Shown one piece after another: positions 23,058-31,753 of a stretch of DNA of 39,599 nt (within the stretch, counting starts at the first letter, position 1; each line of letters opens with the position of its first letter). The notes under the pieces are model-generated. The model saw only the letters and a list, made by a program, of their open reading frames with translations. It was not told where the DNA came from and did not search any database. Position numbers and translations under genes: made by a program. The DNA is from JBOFLG01 sp051657745 (GTDB lineage: Bacteria > Actinomycetota > Actinomycetes > Actinomycetales > Dermatophilaceae), in the NCBI GenBank assembly GCA_051657745.1, contig JBOFLG010000055.1, forward strand, positions 1 through 39,599, in the 5' to 3' direction.

Positions 23058-23759
23058 TCAACTCTCCGCCGGGGTAATGAGACCGGCCTCGTACGCGAAC
23101 ACCACGGCCTGCACCCGGTCGCGCAGGTGCAGTTTGGCCAGGCAGTTCGACACGTGGGTCTTGACCGTGGCCTCACCGAGGTAGAGCTCGGCGGCGATCT
23201 CGGAGTTCGACAGCCCGCGCCCCATCAGCACCAGCACCTCGTTCTCACGGTCGGTGAGCCGGTCGAGCGCGGGCGGCACCGGCGGGGGCGGGGCCGCCCG
23301 CTCACCCGTCATCCGCTCGATCACCCGGCGGGTCACCTCGGGGGCGAGCAGGCCGTGGCCCGACCCGATCGCCCGCACCGCCTCGACCAACTGCTCGGGT
23401 TCGGCGTTCTTGAGCAGAAACCCACTCGCACCGGCCCGGAGCGCGTCGAAGAGGTAGTCGTCGCGGTCGAAGGTGGTGAGGATGACGACCCGGCCGAGGT
23501 CTTCGGCGACCAGTCGCCGGGTGGCCTCGATCCCGTCAACCACCGGCATCTGAACGTCCATGAGGATGACGTGTGGCTGGGTCGCGCGGGCCACCACCAC
23601 CGCCTCCGCGCCGTTGGCCGCCTCGCCGACCACGGCGATGTCGGGCTCGACGGACAGCATCATCGCGAAGCCGGAGCGCACCATCGCATGGTCGTCGACG
23701 AGCAGCACCCGGATCGGGTCGGCGCCGGGCAGGGGGTCGGCGCCGGGCGGGCTGGTCAC
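23058..23759 (-). CDS. NarL/LuxR-family response regulator
   Basis: Two-domain regulator, 233 residues. Receiver: IRVLLVDDHAMVRSG with the acidic pocket, phospho-acceptor Asp in VILMDVQMPVVDG, and Lys in GFLLKNAEP. DNA-binding: LTDRENEVLVLMGRGLSNSE and GEATVKTHVSNCLAKL. GTG 23759 overlaps the kinase stop by 4 bp; the longer open frame (to 23870) overlaps the kinase and was not used. The N-terminus has a small GADPLPGADP duplication from an 18-bp repeat. It probably regulates the adjacent exporter. Confidence 0.93.
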   Translation of the reverse strand: MTSPPGADPLPGADPIRVLLVDDHAMVRSGFAMMLSVEPDIAVVGEAANGAEAVVVARATQPHVILMDVQMPVVDGIEATRRLVAEDLGRVVILTTFDRDDYLFDALRAGASGFLLKNAEPEQLVEAVRAIGSGHGLLAPEVTRRVIERMTGERAAPPPPVPPALDRLTDRENEVLVLMGRGLSNSEIAAELYLGEATVKTHVSNCLAKLHLRDRVQAVVFAYEAGLITPAES

Positions 23760-25198
23760 CGGCTCACCGGTTCCCGAGCGGTCTCCACGTTCGCCTCCCC
23801 ATTCGCCGGATCCGGTTCGGCAGGAACCGGGTTCGGCTCGGCGGAGGTCAGACCCGGTGTCGATGCCCACGGCAGCCGAACGCGGACCCGGTAGCCGCCG
23901 GTACGTCGCGGCCCGATCTCGGCCTCACCCCGATGCGACGCCACCCGCTCGCGGATGCCGAGCTGGCCGAGCCCGCTCCCCGACGACGCCGGCCGCGGGC
24001 GACCGTCGTCGACCACCTCCACCTCGGCAAAGCCCCTGGGGCCGTGCGCAACCCGGACGACCACTGACACCCGGGTGGCGGTCGAATGCCGTTCGACGTT
24101 GGCCAACGCTTCCTGCACGGTGCGGTAGACCGTGTGCGCCATCGCGGCCGGGAGTCGGCCCGCGGCACCGGAGTGTGACTCCACGACCTCGAAATCGACA
24201 CGGCGAGCGTGGGTCTGGGCGGCCGCGACCACGGCCGGCAGGTCGCGGACCCCCGGCTGCGGGGCACGGTCGGGGGCGTCCGCGTCATCCGGCTGGCCGC
24301 GACCCACCTCACGCAGGGTGCCGAGCAGGCCGCGCATCGCGGTGACCGCCTCGCGGGAGGAGCTCTCGATGCCGCCGAGCGCGGCTCCGGTGGCCGCTGG
24401 GTCGCTGGCCATCACCCGGCGGGCCGCGGCGGCCTGGATGCCGATGACCGAGACGTGGTGCGCAACCACGTCATGCAGCTCCCGGGCGATCCGGACGCGT
24501 TCCTCAGTAACCGCGCGAGCGCGGAGCAGCTCGCTCTGCTCGGTGATGGTCTCGGCCTGGGCGGTGAGCAGGGCGGTCTGCCGGGCGCTGCGCCACGAGC
24601 TGCGCCCGGCCAGCACCGCGCCGCCGAAGTAGATGACGTTGATGACCACGGTCAGCAGCACGGCGGCGGGCACCGGCCCGACGACGCCGGACCGTTCGCT
24701 GGTGCCAGCCTCGTCGAGGATGTCCTGCACGACGTTGCCGACGAGGAACTGCAGGGCGATCCAGACGAACATCACCACCACGATGCCGGCGACGACGACC
24801 GTCATCCACCGACGGTCCGAGGCCCAGGCAACCGCCGACATCACCGCGAAGAAGTAGACCGCCTGGAGCGTGAACTGGCCCATGATGATGTGCATCGTCA
24901 CCCCGACCAGCAGCATGTGCGCGGCCGCGGCGGCCGCCACGGTCAGCGGCCAGCGCCGGCGACCGATCAGCAGCGCCGCGCCGGTGACGGTGGCAATCCA
25001 GTGCACCCACCACGGGTACGGCACGTCGTCGAGGGCGCCGACCGAGCGCACCATCTCGAGCGAAAACAGGCCAACTCCCGCAAAGGCCACGGCGGTCAGC
25101 ACGTCGCTGCGACCCACCGCCAGTCGGGGCCGCTCCCACCCCTCGTTGGCGCCGAACCACCCCGCGACCCGGTCGAGGGTGGCCATACGCGCAGACAT
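23756..25198 (-). CDS. Sensor histidine kinase (HisKA_3, NarL-partner type)
   Basis: A 480-residue kinase. Six hydrophobic segments lie in the first 200 residues. A coiled-coil-like linker leads to the phosphoacceptor helix RIARELHDVVAHHVSVIGIQ with the catalytic His. The ATPase part has the N-box (VYRTVQEALANVERHS) and EVEVVDDGRPRP, then GLGQLGIRERVASHRG. ATG 25198 is preferred over 25210 because TATGGT (25206-25211) lies exactly 7 bases upstream, fitting leaderless transcription, while 25210 has no signal. The C-terminal 40 residues are Pro/Glu-rich. Confidence 0.93.
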   Translation of the reverse strand: MSARMATLDRVAGWFGANEGWERPRLAVGRSDVLTAVAFAGVGLFSLEMVRSVGALDDVPYPWWVHWIATVTGAALLIGRRRWPLTVAAAAAAHMLLVGVTMHIIMGQFTLQAVYFFAVMSAVAWASDRRWMTVVVAGIVVVMFVWIALQFLVGNVVQDILDEAGTSERSGVVGPVPAAVLLTVVINVIYFGGAVLAGRSSWRSARQTALLTAQAETITEQSELLRARAVTEERVRIARELHDVVAHHVSVIGIQAAAARRVMASDPAATGAALGGIESSSREAVTAMRGLLGTLREVGRGQPDDADAPDRAPQPGVRDLPAVVAAAQTHARRVDFEVVESHSGAAGRLPAAMAHTVYRTVQEALANVERHSTATRVSVVVRVAHGPRGFAEVEVVDDGRPRPASSGSGLGQLGIRERVASHRGEAEIGPRRTGGYRVRVRLPWASTPGLTSAEPNPVPAEPDPANGEANVETAREPVSR

Positions 25199-25210
25199 GC
25201 CCTCCACCAT

Positions 25211-25335
25211 AGGCGCGCCGGTGGCCGTGGCCCTCCCCCGCGCGGCGGAGCCGTTCGTGACGTGAGCGCGATCCGTGAGCGCGGCTCGGCGTCACACCAG
25301 CGCAGCAACGACACGGGCCACGTCGGCATCGTGCG
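25211..25335. other. Gap between the two exporter/two-component modules
   Basis: Upstream of the kinase and downstream of the next permease. It contains GTGACGTGAGCGCGATCCGT followed by GAGCGCGG; an irregular hairpin may form. No gene or clear terminator is visible. Confidence 0.4.
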
Positions 25336-26058
25336 CTACCCGTCCGCGCGGACGACTCGAACACCTGCGGCGACCACGAAGACCGTCGTCACGGCGCCGA
25401 AGTAGGCGAGCGCGAACCCCGGTGAGTGCGGGGGCTCGGCGAACTGCACCGGATTGGTGAACATGATCGAGGTGAGGAACGGCAGCCACGGACGCACCGC
25501 CGGCCCAATTTCCGGCACCAGAGATGACAACGGCTCGACCACCTGCACCCAGATGATGACCAGTGCGACCGCCAGACCAGTTCGCCGCAGCAGCAGGCCT
25601 GCGGCACAGGCAGTTCCGGCGCCCAGGAAGAAGACGACACCCTGGCCGACCGTGGCCCGAAGCAGGTCGGCGTCGAGCACGACGCCCCCCGCTGCGGCGA
25701 CCCCAAGCAGCACCGCACCGGCCACGAGACCCGCGAGCCCACCGATAGCTGCCACCGTGACGACCTTTCCCACGTAGCCGACGACCCGGCTCGGCTGAGC
25801 CAGTCGGGCGGTGCGCAGCGTGCCGAACTGCACGTCCGAGGTGCCCATCACGGCCCCGAAGGCCAGGATGACGAGCATCGCCAGGCCAGCGCCGGCCGCG
25901 AGGTCGCCCGCGGTCGCTGCCGGCTGGTTCGAGACCTGCAGCAGCCCGAGCCCGTCGACCGCGAGCACCGCGACAGCCAGACAGGCCCACGTCGAGCGCA
26001 GCGAGAACGTCTTGTCCGCCTCCGAGCGCACCTGGGCCGACAGCGCCGCGACCGTCAT
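25336..26058 (-). CDS. ABC-type membrane protein (ABC-2 like permease)
   Basis: A 240-residue protein with about six hydrophobic segments (for example LAAGAGLAMLVILAFGAVMG, VVTVAAIGGLAGLVAGAVLL, LAVALVIIWVQVVEPLSSLV and ALAYFGAVTTVFVVAAGVRV). VQFGTLRTARLAQPSRVVGY is the cytoplasmic coupling-like segment often seen in small bacitracin- or lantibiotic-type ABC-2 permeases. ATG 26058 overlaps the ATPase stop by 4 bp, so the two are translated together. Substrate unknown. Confidence 0.88.
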   Translation of the reverse strand: MTVAALSAQVRSEADKTFSLRSTWACLAVAVLAVDGLGLLQVSNQPAATAGDLAAGAGLAMLVILAFGAVMGTSDVQFGTLRTARLAQPSRVVGYVGKVVTVAAIGGLAGLVAGAVLLGVAAAGGVVLDADLLRATVGQGVVFFLGAGTACAAGLLLRRTGLAVALVIIWVQVVEPLSSLVPEIGPAVRPWLPFLTSIMFTNPVQFAEPPHSPGFALAYFGAVTTVFVVAAGVRVVRADG

Positions 26059-26969
26059 GCGGCACCCCCGCTCAGGTACTCGCGCCGGTCCTGGGTCGCG
26101 TGCAGCACGGCCTCCTCGAGGCGGGGCCGGTCCGTGCTGAGTTCGAGAACGACGACCCGGTGCCGCGCACAGAGCCGGCCCACGTCGTCGCTGGTGCCCG
26201 GGCCGCTCAGCAGGTGGGTGTCGCCGTCGCGCGATACCTGCCAGCCGTCCCCGGTGAGGGCGCGCACGAGGGGCAGCGAGTCGCCCTCCATCCGCAACCG
26301 CACCCGCGTGCCTCGAGCCTGGGCGAGGAGGTCCGGCATCGTGTGCTCCGCGACGAGCCGGCCGCGCCCGATGAGCACGATGCGGTCGGCGACAAGCTCG
26401 AGCTCGGCGAGCAGATGGCTACTTACCAGCACGGTCCGGCCGTCGTCGGCATACCGCCGCAGCAGGGCTCGCATCCAGTGAATGCCATCCGGGTCCAGGC
26501 CGTTGAGCGGCTCGTCGAGCACGAGGTAGTGGGGGTCGCCGAGGAGTGCGGTGGCCAGGGCGAGCCGTTGCCGCATCCCGAGCGAGAAGGACGAGACCCG
26601 GTGCCGCCCCACCTGCGCCAGCCCGGTGAGCTCGAGAACCTCCGCGCAGCGCGCAACCGGGATGCCGGCGGCGCGGGAGACCCAGCGCAGGTGAGCTCGG
26701 GCGGTCCGGCCGGGGTGCACCCAGGACGGGTCGAGCAGGGCACCGACGACACGCGCGGGGTGATGCAGCCGGCGGTAGACGACCCCACCGAACGTCGCGC
26801 GTCCCGCGGTTGGGGTGTCCAGGCCGGTCAGGCAGCGCAGCGTGGCCGACTTCCCGGCGCCGTTCGGCCCGACGAAACCGGTGACCGAGCCGTCGGGCAC
26901 CGTGAACGACAGGTCGTCGACCCCGCGGACCCTGCCGAAGGCACGGATGAGTTGCTGGACCTCGATCAC
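26055..26969 (-). CDS. ABC exporter ATPase
   Basis: A 304-residue ATPase of the bacitracin/lantibiotic-exporter type. Walker A is GPNGAGKSAT (Ala in place of the usual second Thr/Ser), signature FSLGMRQRLALA, Walker B YLVLDEPLNGLDP and H-loop VSSHLLAEL. A C-terminal domain begins near RGTRVRLRMEGD. GTG 26969 follows CACGCT by 7 bases, which may be a -10 of a leaderless transcript. It is divergent from the second histidine kinase, which with its response regulator probably controls this transporter. Confidence 0.93.
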   Translation of the reverse strand: MIEVQQLIRAFGRVRGVDDLSFTVPDGSVTGFVGPNGAGKSATLRCLTGLDTPTAGRATFGGVVYRRLHHPARVVGALLDPSWVHPGRTARAHLRWVSRAAGIPVARCAEVLELTGLAQVGRHRVSSFSLGMRQRLALATALLGDPHYLVLDEPLNGLDPDGIHWMRALLRRYADDGRTVLVSSHLLAELELVADRIVLIGRGRLVAEHTMPDLLAQARGTRVRLRMEGDSLPLVRALTGDGWQVSRDGDTHLLSGPGTSDDVGRLCARHRVVVLELSTDRPRLEEAVLHATQDRREYLSGGAA

Positions 26970-27094
26970 AGTGGCCAGCGTGCCCGCGACTCACGTCCCG
27001 ACACATCCCCACCCGGGACGACCCGGACCTCGCGGAGTCGTCCCTCGGGACTAGCCCAGGTGGATGACGACCGGCCGGCCGTACGCTTGGCTGC
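26970..27094. promoter_or_regulatory. Divergent promoter region with inverted repeat
   Basis: The 125-bp gap between the ABC ATPase and kinase genes holds CACGCT for the minus direction and TACGCT (27082-27087) 7 bases before the kinase GTG. Between them lie GGGACGAC (27015-27022) and GTCGTCCC (27037-27044), arms of an inverted repeat extending imperfectly to CCCGGGACGAC / GTCGTCCCTCGGG. This is a plausible site for the adjacent response regulator. Confidence 0.45.
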
Positions 27095-28378
27095 GTGGGG
27101 TCGCGTGGTGAATGGGTCACGGCGATAGCGCTGCTCGCCGCCTCCTCGGGGTACGCCGCCATGGCTGACCGAACGCCCGCGGTGCTGCTGGCGCTGGTGC
27201 TCACCGCGGCTCAGGTCGCACCTCTGCCCTGGGCGCGCCACCGGCCCACACTGGCCTTCGGACTGGTCCTCGTCGCGTTCGCCGCCCACCTCGCCCTGCT
27301 CCCGACGTTCTTACCCGCGGACTTGGCGCTGCTCGTCGCGGCCTTCAGCGTCATCGCGGCCCGCGGCTGGTGGCCCGCCGGAGTCGGCGCGATTGTCGGT
27401 GCCGCCGCCGCGCTGCTCCTCGCGCTGCCGGTGTGGGCGGCGGACCGGGGCCTCGAGGCGACCACCTGGCAGGTCTATCTCACCCCGGGCGTCGGCATCC
27501 TGGCAGCCGTGTCCACCACCGCGTTCCTCGCCGAGCGGCACCGAGCGCGCACGCATCGGCTGCAGTTCTGGCAGGTGCGGGCAATCAGCGCGGAACGCGA
27601 GCGGGAGCAGGCAGCGGTCATCGCCGCGCTGGCAGAGCGGGCCCGGCTGGCCCGAGACGTCCACGACACCGTGGCGCACGCCCTCGTCGTCATCGCGATG
27701 CACGGCGAGGTGGCGCGGCGGAAGCTCGGCGCGGGCCGCGCCGAGCAGGTCGACCAACTGCTGGCCACCCTCGTGGCGACCGCCCGCGAGGCCCTGGCCG
27801 AGACCCGGGAACTGGTCAGCATCCTCGCCACGGATGACGTCGCACCGGCCGTCGGAGTGGGTTCGCTACCCGAGATGGTCGAACGGCTGCGGCGGTCCGG
27901 CTGCTCGGTCAGCCTGGACCTGGACCAGGGCTCGTCGTTCCCGGCCCCGGTCAGCCGCCTCGTTTACCAGGTGGCGCGGGAAGCAGTGACCAATGCACTC
28001 AGGCACGCCGGGGCCGGTGCCGCGCTGGCGATCAGCGTGCGCCGGGAGGAACTCGCCGCGCCCGCCGCCGCGGCATCCACCGCACCCGCCGCTACGGCAT
28101 CCGATACCGCCGCCGCTGCGGCATCCGCCGCGCCCGAGGCTGCGGCATCCACCGCACCCGCCGCTGCGGCATCCGATACCGCAGCCGACGCGGTCGCCAC
28201 CGTGATCGTCGACGACGACGGGGGCTGCGGCCCGCGCGTCGTGCCCACCCCGGGTGCGGGCCACGGCATCCGGGGTCTGCGGGAGCGGGTCGAAGCAGCC
28301 GGTGGGCGGTTCTCGGCCGGCCCACGCACCCCGAGCGGGTTCCGGGTGTGGGCCGAGATCCCGGTACGTCGGCCATGA
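27095..28378 (+). CDS. Sensor histidine kinase (HisKA_3) with Ala-rich insertion in the ATPase domain
   Basis: A 427-residue kinase with five to six hydrophobic segments in the first 150 residues. The phosphoacceptor helix is RLARDVHDTVAHALVVIAMH. The N-box VYQVAREAVTNALRHAGAG and the G-boxes VIVDDDGGCG and GHGIRGLRERVEAAGG are intact. Between the strands LAISVRREE and VATVIVDDDG lie about 45 residues of Ala, Ser, Thr and Pro encoded by repeated GCGGCATCCACCGC-type units (28055-28197, with a 72-bp duplication 28071-28110/28143-28182), absent from ordinary members. GTG 27095 follows TACGCT by 7 bases (leaderless). The stop overlaps the response-regulator ATG by 4 bp. Confidence 0.92.
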   Translation: MGSRGEWVTAIALLAASSGYAAMADRTPAVLLALVLTAAQVAPLPWARHRPTLAFGLVLVAFAAHLALLPTFLPADLALLVAAFSVIAARGWWPAGVGAIVGAAAALLLALPVWAADRGLEATTWQVYLTPGVGILAAVSTTAFLAERHRARTHRLQFWQVRAISAEREREQAAVIAALAERARLARDVHDTVAHALVVIAMHGEVARRKLGAGRAEQVDQLLATLVATAREALAETRELVSILATDDVAPAVGVGSLPEMVERLRRSGCSVSLDLDQGSSFPAPVSRLVYQVAREAVTNALRHAGAGAALAISVRREELAAPAAAASTAPAATASDTAAAAASAAPEAAASTAPAAAASDTAADAVATVIVDDDGGCGPRVVPTPGAGHGIRGLRERVEAAGGRFSAGPRTPSGFRVWAEIPVRRP

Positions 28379-29095
28379 TCCGAGTCGGGGTGGTCGACGA
28401 CCAGCACCTGGTCCGGTCCGGTCCGGTCCGGGGTCAGGATGCTGCTCGACGACGAACCGGACATGGTGGTGGTGGCCGAGGCATCCGACGGCGACGAGAT
28501 CCCCGCACTGCTGGCTGAGCACGCCGACCTCGACGTCCTCCTGCTCGACCTGCGGATGGCGCGGATCGGCGGCATGGACGTGCTCCGATCGCTGGCTCGT
28601 CATCCGAGCGACCACCGGCCGCGGGTCGTGGTGCTGACCACGGTCCACCCGGAGACCGAGGCCCTCGAGGCGCTCGAACTCGGGGCGTGCGGCTTCGTAC
28701 TCAAGGACGCGAGTGCCGCGGAGTTCGTTGCCGCAGTTCGGGCCGCCCAGCGGGGCAGCACGGTGCTCACCGGGGGCGCGGCGGCCAGCATCGTCGCGGC
28801 GCGGCGGCCGATCCCGGCCCGAGGCGACACCCACCTCGGGGCGGGTCGGCTTGGGGCGGGCCGGTTCGGGGCGGGCCACCTCGAGGTCGGCCAGCTCGAT
28901 CAGGCGCTTACCGACCGGGAACGAGACGTCGTCCGTGCGGTGGCCACCGGAGCCACCAATGCCGAGGTTGCCGCACTGCTGTTCATCAGTGAGAACACCG
29001 TCAAGACGCACCTGGCCCGCATCCTCACCAAGCTCGACCTCCGAGACCGCGTGCAGCTGGTCGCGCTCGCCTACCGTTCCGGATTCCTCGACTGA
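28375..29095 (+). pseudogene. NarL/LuxR response regulator out of frame at a GTCCG repeat (phase-variable or broken)
   Basis: ATG 28375 overlaps the kinase stop. MIRVGVVDDQHLVRSG is a normal receiver start, but the frame then ends at 28518. The rest (MLLDDEPDMVVVAEASDGDE, VLLLDLRMARIGG, VLKDASAAE and the LuxR helix-turn-helix ENTVKTHLARILTKL) is in the +1 frame from 28439 to 29095. The break lies in four tandem GTCCG units at 28411-28430. Two units would read LVRSGVRMLLDD and restore a standard protein of ~237 residues; five units would also be in frame. The receiver has DLRMARIGG instead of DLRMP, and a 15-bp repeat (x3, 28838-28882) lengthens the linker. Phase variation, a fixed mutation, or a sequencing error at the repeat are all possible. 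Confidence 0.85.
28411..28430. repeat. Pentanucleotide repeat (GTCCG)4 in a response-regulator receiver
   Basis: Four perfect GTCCG units. Copy numbers of 2 or 5 give an open frame; 4 (this sequence) gives a frameshift. Confidence 0.95.
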
Positions 29096-29206
29096 ACCCC
29101 GCCGTCGGGCCAGGCGAAGTCGGTCAGCCCGCCAGCTCGGTGATCGCCATCCACCGTCCGTGGCAGCGATCCGGCTCGGGAGCAGTACCGGGCCGGGCGG
29201 GGTCGG
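29096..29206. other. Convergent gap between response regulator and serS
   Basis: Contains the duplicated segment GTCGGTCAG(C/T)CCGCC (near 29120 and 29200), the second copy running into the serS stop. No clear terminator hairpin with a T-run. Confidence 0.5.
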
Positions 29207-30481
29207 TCAGTCCGCCGCCGTGGGGGTGAGCACGTCGAGACCGACGTAGGGGCGCAGCGCCTCGGGCACGACCACCGAGCCGTCGGGCTGCTGGTGGTTC
29301 TCCAGGATGGCGACCAGCCAGCGGGTGGTTGCCAGGGTGCCGTTGAGCGTGGCGGCCACCTCGTTGCCGTGCTCGCCCTTGACCCGCGTGCCCAGCCGGC
29401 GGGCCTGGAACGTGGTGCAGTTCGACGTCGAGGTCAGTTCGCGGTATCGGCCCTGGCTGGGCACCCAGCCCTCGCAGTCGAACTTGCGCGCCGCGGGCCC
29501 GCCGAGGTCGCCGGCCGCGGTGTCGATGACCCGGTACGGCACCTCGATCCTCGCGAGCATCTCCTTCTCGAGGTCGAGCAGGCGCTGGTGTTCGGCCACG
29601 GCATCCTCGGGGCGGCAGTAGACGAACATCTCGATCTTGTCGAACTGATGTACCCGGATGATGCCGCGGGTGTCCTTGCCGTAGGAGCCGGCCTCGCGGC
29701 GATAACAGGTGGACTGGCCGGCGTAGCGCAGCGGCCCGGCGGTCAGGTCGAGCACCTCGTCGGCGTGATACCCGGCGAGCGCGACCTCGCTGGTGCCGGT
29801 GAGGTAGAGGTCATCGGCCTCGAGGCGGTAGACCTCGTCGGCGTGGTGGTCGATGAACCCGGCCCCGGCCATCACCTCGGACTTGACCAGGGTCGGGGTG
29901 ATCATCGGCACGAAGCCGTGCTCGATCGCGCACTGCATCCCGGCGTTCAGCAGGCCCAACTGCAGCCGGGCGCCGACGCCCGTGAGGAAGTAGAAGCGCG
30001 CGCCGGAGACCTTCGCCCCGCGGGCCATGTCGAGCGCGCCGAGCCCCTCGGCGAGGTCGAGGTGGTCGCGCGGCTCACATCCTTCGGCAGCGAATTCCCG
30101 TGGCGTGCCGTGGGTTTCGAGCACCACATAGTCATCTTCGCCACCAACTGGCACGCCGGCCTCGATGACGTTACCGAGCGTGCGCATCATCCGGTCGAGC
30201 TCGGTGGCGGCGTCGTCGGCCGCTGCCTGCGCGGCCTTCACCTGGCCGGCGAGCTCCTTGGTGCGGGCCAGCAGCGTCTGCTTCACCTCGCCGTGGGCGC
30301 GCGCGACCTCCTTGCCCATCGACTTCTGCTCGGCCCGCAGCCGCTCGAACGCGGTGAGCTGCGCGCGGCGGAGTTCGTCGGCCTCGCGGATGGCATCGAC
30401 GACCCTCTCGTCCTCGCCGCGGGCCCGCTGGCTCGAGCGCACGGTGTCGGGTTCGTCACGGACCAGGCGGATGTCGATCAC
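29207..30481 (-). CDS. serS: Seryl-tRNA synthetase
   Basis: Class II synthetase charging tRNA-Ser (and tRNA-Sec where present) with serine, 424 residues, normal length. The N-terminal coiled-coil arm spans about residues 30-100. Landmarks: TPTLVKSEVMAGAGF, LTGTSEVALAGYH, CYRREAGSYGKDTRGIIR (motif 2), HQFDKIEMF and TLNGTLATTRWLVAILENHQ (motif 3). GTG 30481 begins VIDIRLVRDEPD, the universal N-terminus; TAGGGT (30490-30495) lies 8 bases upstream, suggesting leaderless transcription. The longer frame to 30547 is without similarity. Confidence 0.97.
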   Translation of the reverse strand: MIDIRLVRDEPDTVRSSQRARGEDERVVDAIREADELRRAQLTAFERLRAEQKSMGKEVARAHGEVKQTLLARTKELAGQVKAAQAAADDAATELDRMMRTLGNVIEAGVPVGGEDDYVVLETHGTPREFAAEGCEPRDHLDLAEGLGALDMARGAKVSGARFYFLTGVGARLQLGLLNAGMQCAIEHGFVPMITPTLVKSEVMAGAGFIDHHADEVYRLEADDLYLTGTSEVALAGYHADEVLDLTAGPLRYAGQSTCYRREAGSYGKDTRGIIRVHQFDKIEMFVYCRPEDAVAEHQRLLDLEKEMLARIEVPYRVIDTAAGDLGGPAARKFDCEGWVPSQGRYRELTSTSNCTTFQARRLGTRVKGEHGNEVAATLNGTLATTRWLVAILENHQQPDGSVVVPEALRPYVGLDVLTPTAAD

Positions 30482-30603
30482 GCCGCCCAACCCTATCGCC
30501 GCCATCACCCGCCATCCGGATGACGCCCGCCCCGGGGCCACGCCCACTGGCCCGTCCTACCCACCGCGGGGCGGCGGGCGACTGCTCCTGTACGTTCCAT
30601 CAC

Positions 30604-31743
30604 GTGTCAGCGGGTTGGTCGACCTGGGTCGGCGTCGGCGTGGCCGTCGCCGCAGCCGCCATCGGCCTGTACCTTCTCCTCGCGGCGCGGCGCACTCCGC
30701 GGCATGCCCGCCCCCGACCCTCGCGCGAAGCATTCCGCACCGCTGCGCCACCCCCACCGCGGAAGCGGGTCATGGTGGTGGTCAACCCTCTCAAGGTGGA
30801 TGACGTGCCGGCACTCGGTGCACGCCTCGCTGCGGTGTGCGCCGAGCACGACTGGGACCCACCGGCCATGGTCACGACGACCGAGCACGACATCGGATTC
30901 GGGCAGGCCCGGCAGGCGGTGACCGATGGTCTCGACCTCGTCTGTGTGCTGGGCGGCGACGGCACGGTGCGCGCGGTGGCGCAGGAACTCGTCGGCACCG
31001 GGGTGCCGCTGGGGCTCCTGGCCGGCGGCACCGGCAACCTCCTGGCCCGCAATCTTGACGTGCCGACGGATGACGTCGAGCGCGCCTTCGCGGTGGCGCT
31101 CACGGGCCGCAACCGGCACGTCGATGCCGGCTGGCTGATGCTCGACCCCGACGACGCCGAACTCGACGAGCACGCCGGCGAAGGCGCCAGCGCCGGGCCG
31201 CGCCGACATGCGTTCTTCGTGATGGCTGGGCTCGGGCTCGACGCCACCATCATGGAGTCGACGTCGGAGGCCCTGAAGAAGCGGCTCGGTTGGACCGCCT
31301 ACGTGCCGAGCGGGCTGCGCAACATGCTCACCGAACGGTTCCGGGTGCGGATGACGGTCGATGGCGGCCCGCCGTTCTCGCGGCGGGCCAGGCTGGTGCT
31401 GATCGGCAACTGCGGAAAGATCACCGGCGGCATCGACCTTATGCCTGATGCCCAGCCCGACGACGGCACTCTGGATGTCGTCGTGCTCGCCCCGAAAGGC
31501 GTCACGGCGTGGGCTGGCGTCGCGGCGAAACTGCTCACCAAGAGTGATCGGACGACGGCCACGCTTTCCCGGTACCGCTGCCGTACCGCGACCGTCGAGG
31601 TCGATGACCAGCATCGAGTGCAGGTTGACGGCGACGTCATCGGTGCGGCCCGCCGCCTCTCGGTCGAGGTCCAGCCCGGCGCCCTGATCGTGCGCACCGG
31701 GGGTCGTCGCACCCCTGTCGAACCGGCGCGCGACGCCACCTGA
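30604..31743 (+). CDS. Diacylglycerol kinase family lipid kinase
   Basis: A 379-residue protein. One N-terminal membrane helix (STWVGVGVAVAAAAIGLYLL) anchors a cytoplasmic DAGK catalytic domain: VMVVVNPLKVDD, CVLGGDGTVRAVAQEL (the GGDGT nucleotide-binding motif), LLAGGTGNLLARNL, and the C-terminal beta-domain GNCGKITGGIDLMPDAQPDDG. It probably phosphorylates diacylglycerol or a related lipid, as DgkB/YegS members do. GTG 30604 follows TACGTT (30591-30596) by 7 bases, a leaderless promoter, and it diverges from serS. An upstream start at 30520 would add 28 residues without similarity. Confidence 0.9.
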   Translation: MSAGWSTWVGVGVAVAAAAIGLYLLLAARRTPRHARPRPSREAFRTAAPPPPRKRVMVVVNPLKVDDVPALGARLAAVCAEHDWDPPAMVTTTEHDIGFGQARQAVTDGLDLVCVLGGDGTVRAVAQELVGTGVPLGLLAGGTGNLLARNLDVPTDDVERAFAVALTGRNRHVDAGWLMLDPDDAELDEHAGEGASAGPRRHAFFVMAGLGLDATIMESTSEALKKRLGWTAYVPSGLRNMLTERFRVRMTVDGGPPFSRRARLVLIGNCGKITGGIDLMPDAQPDDGTLDVVVLAPKGVTAWAGVAAKLLTKSDRTTATLSRYRCRTATVEVDDQHRVQVDGDVIGAARRLSVEVQPGALIVRTGGRRTPVEPARDAT

Positions 31744-31753
31744 CGAGCCGCAA

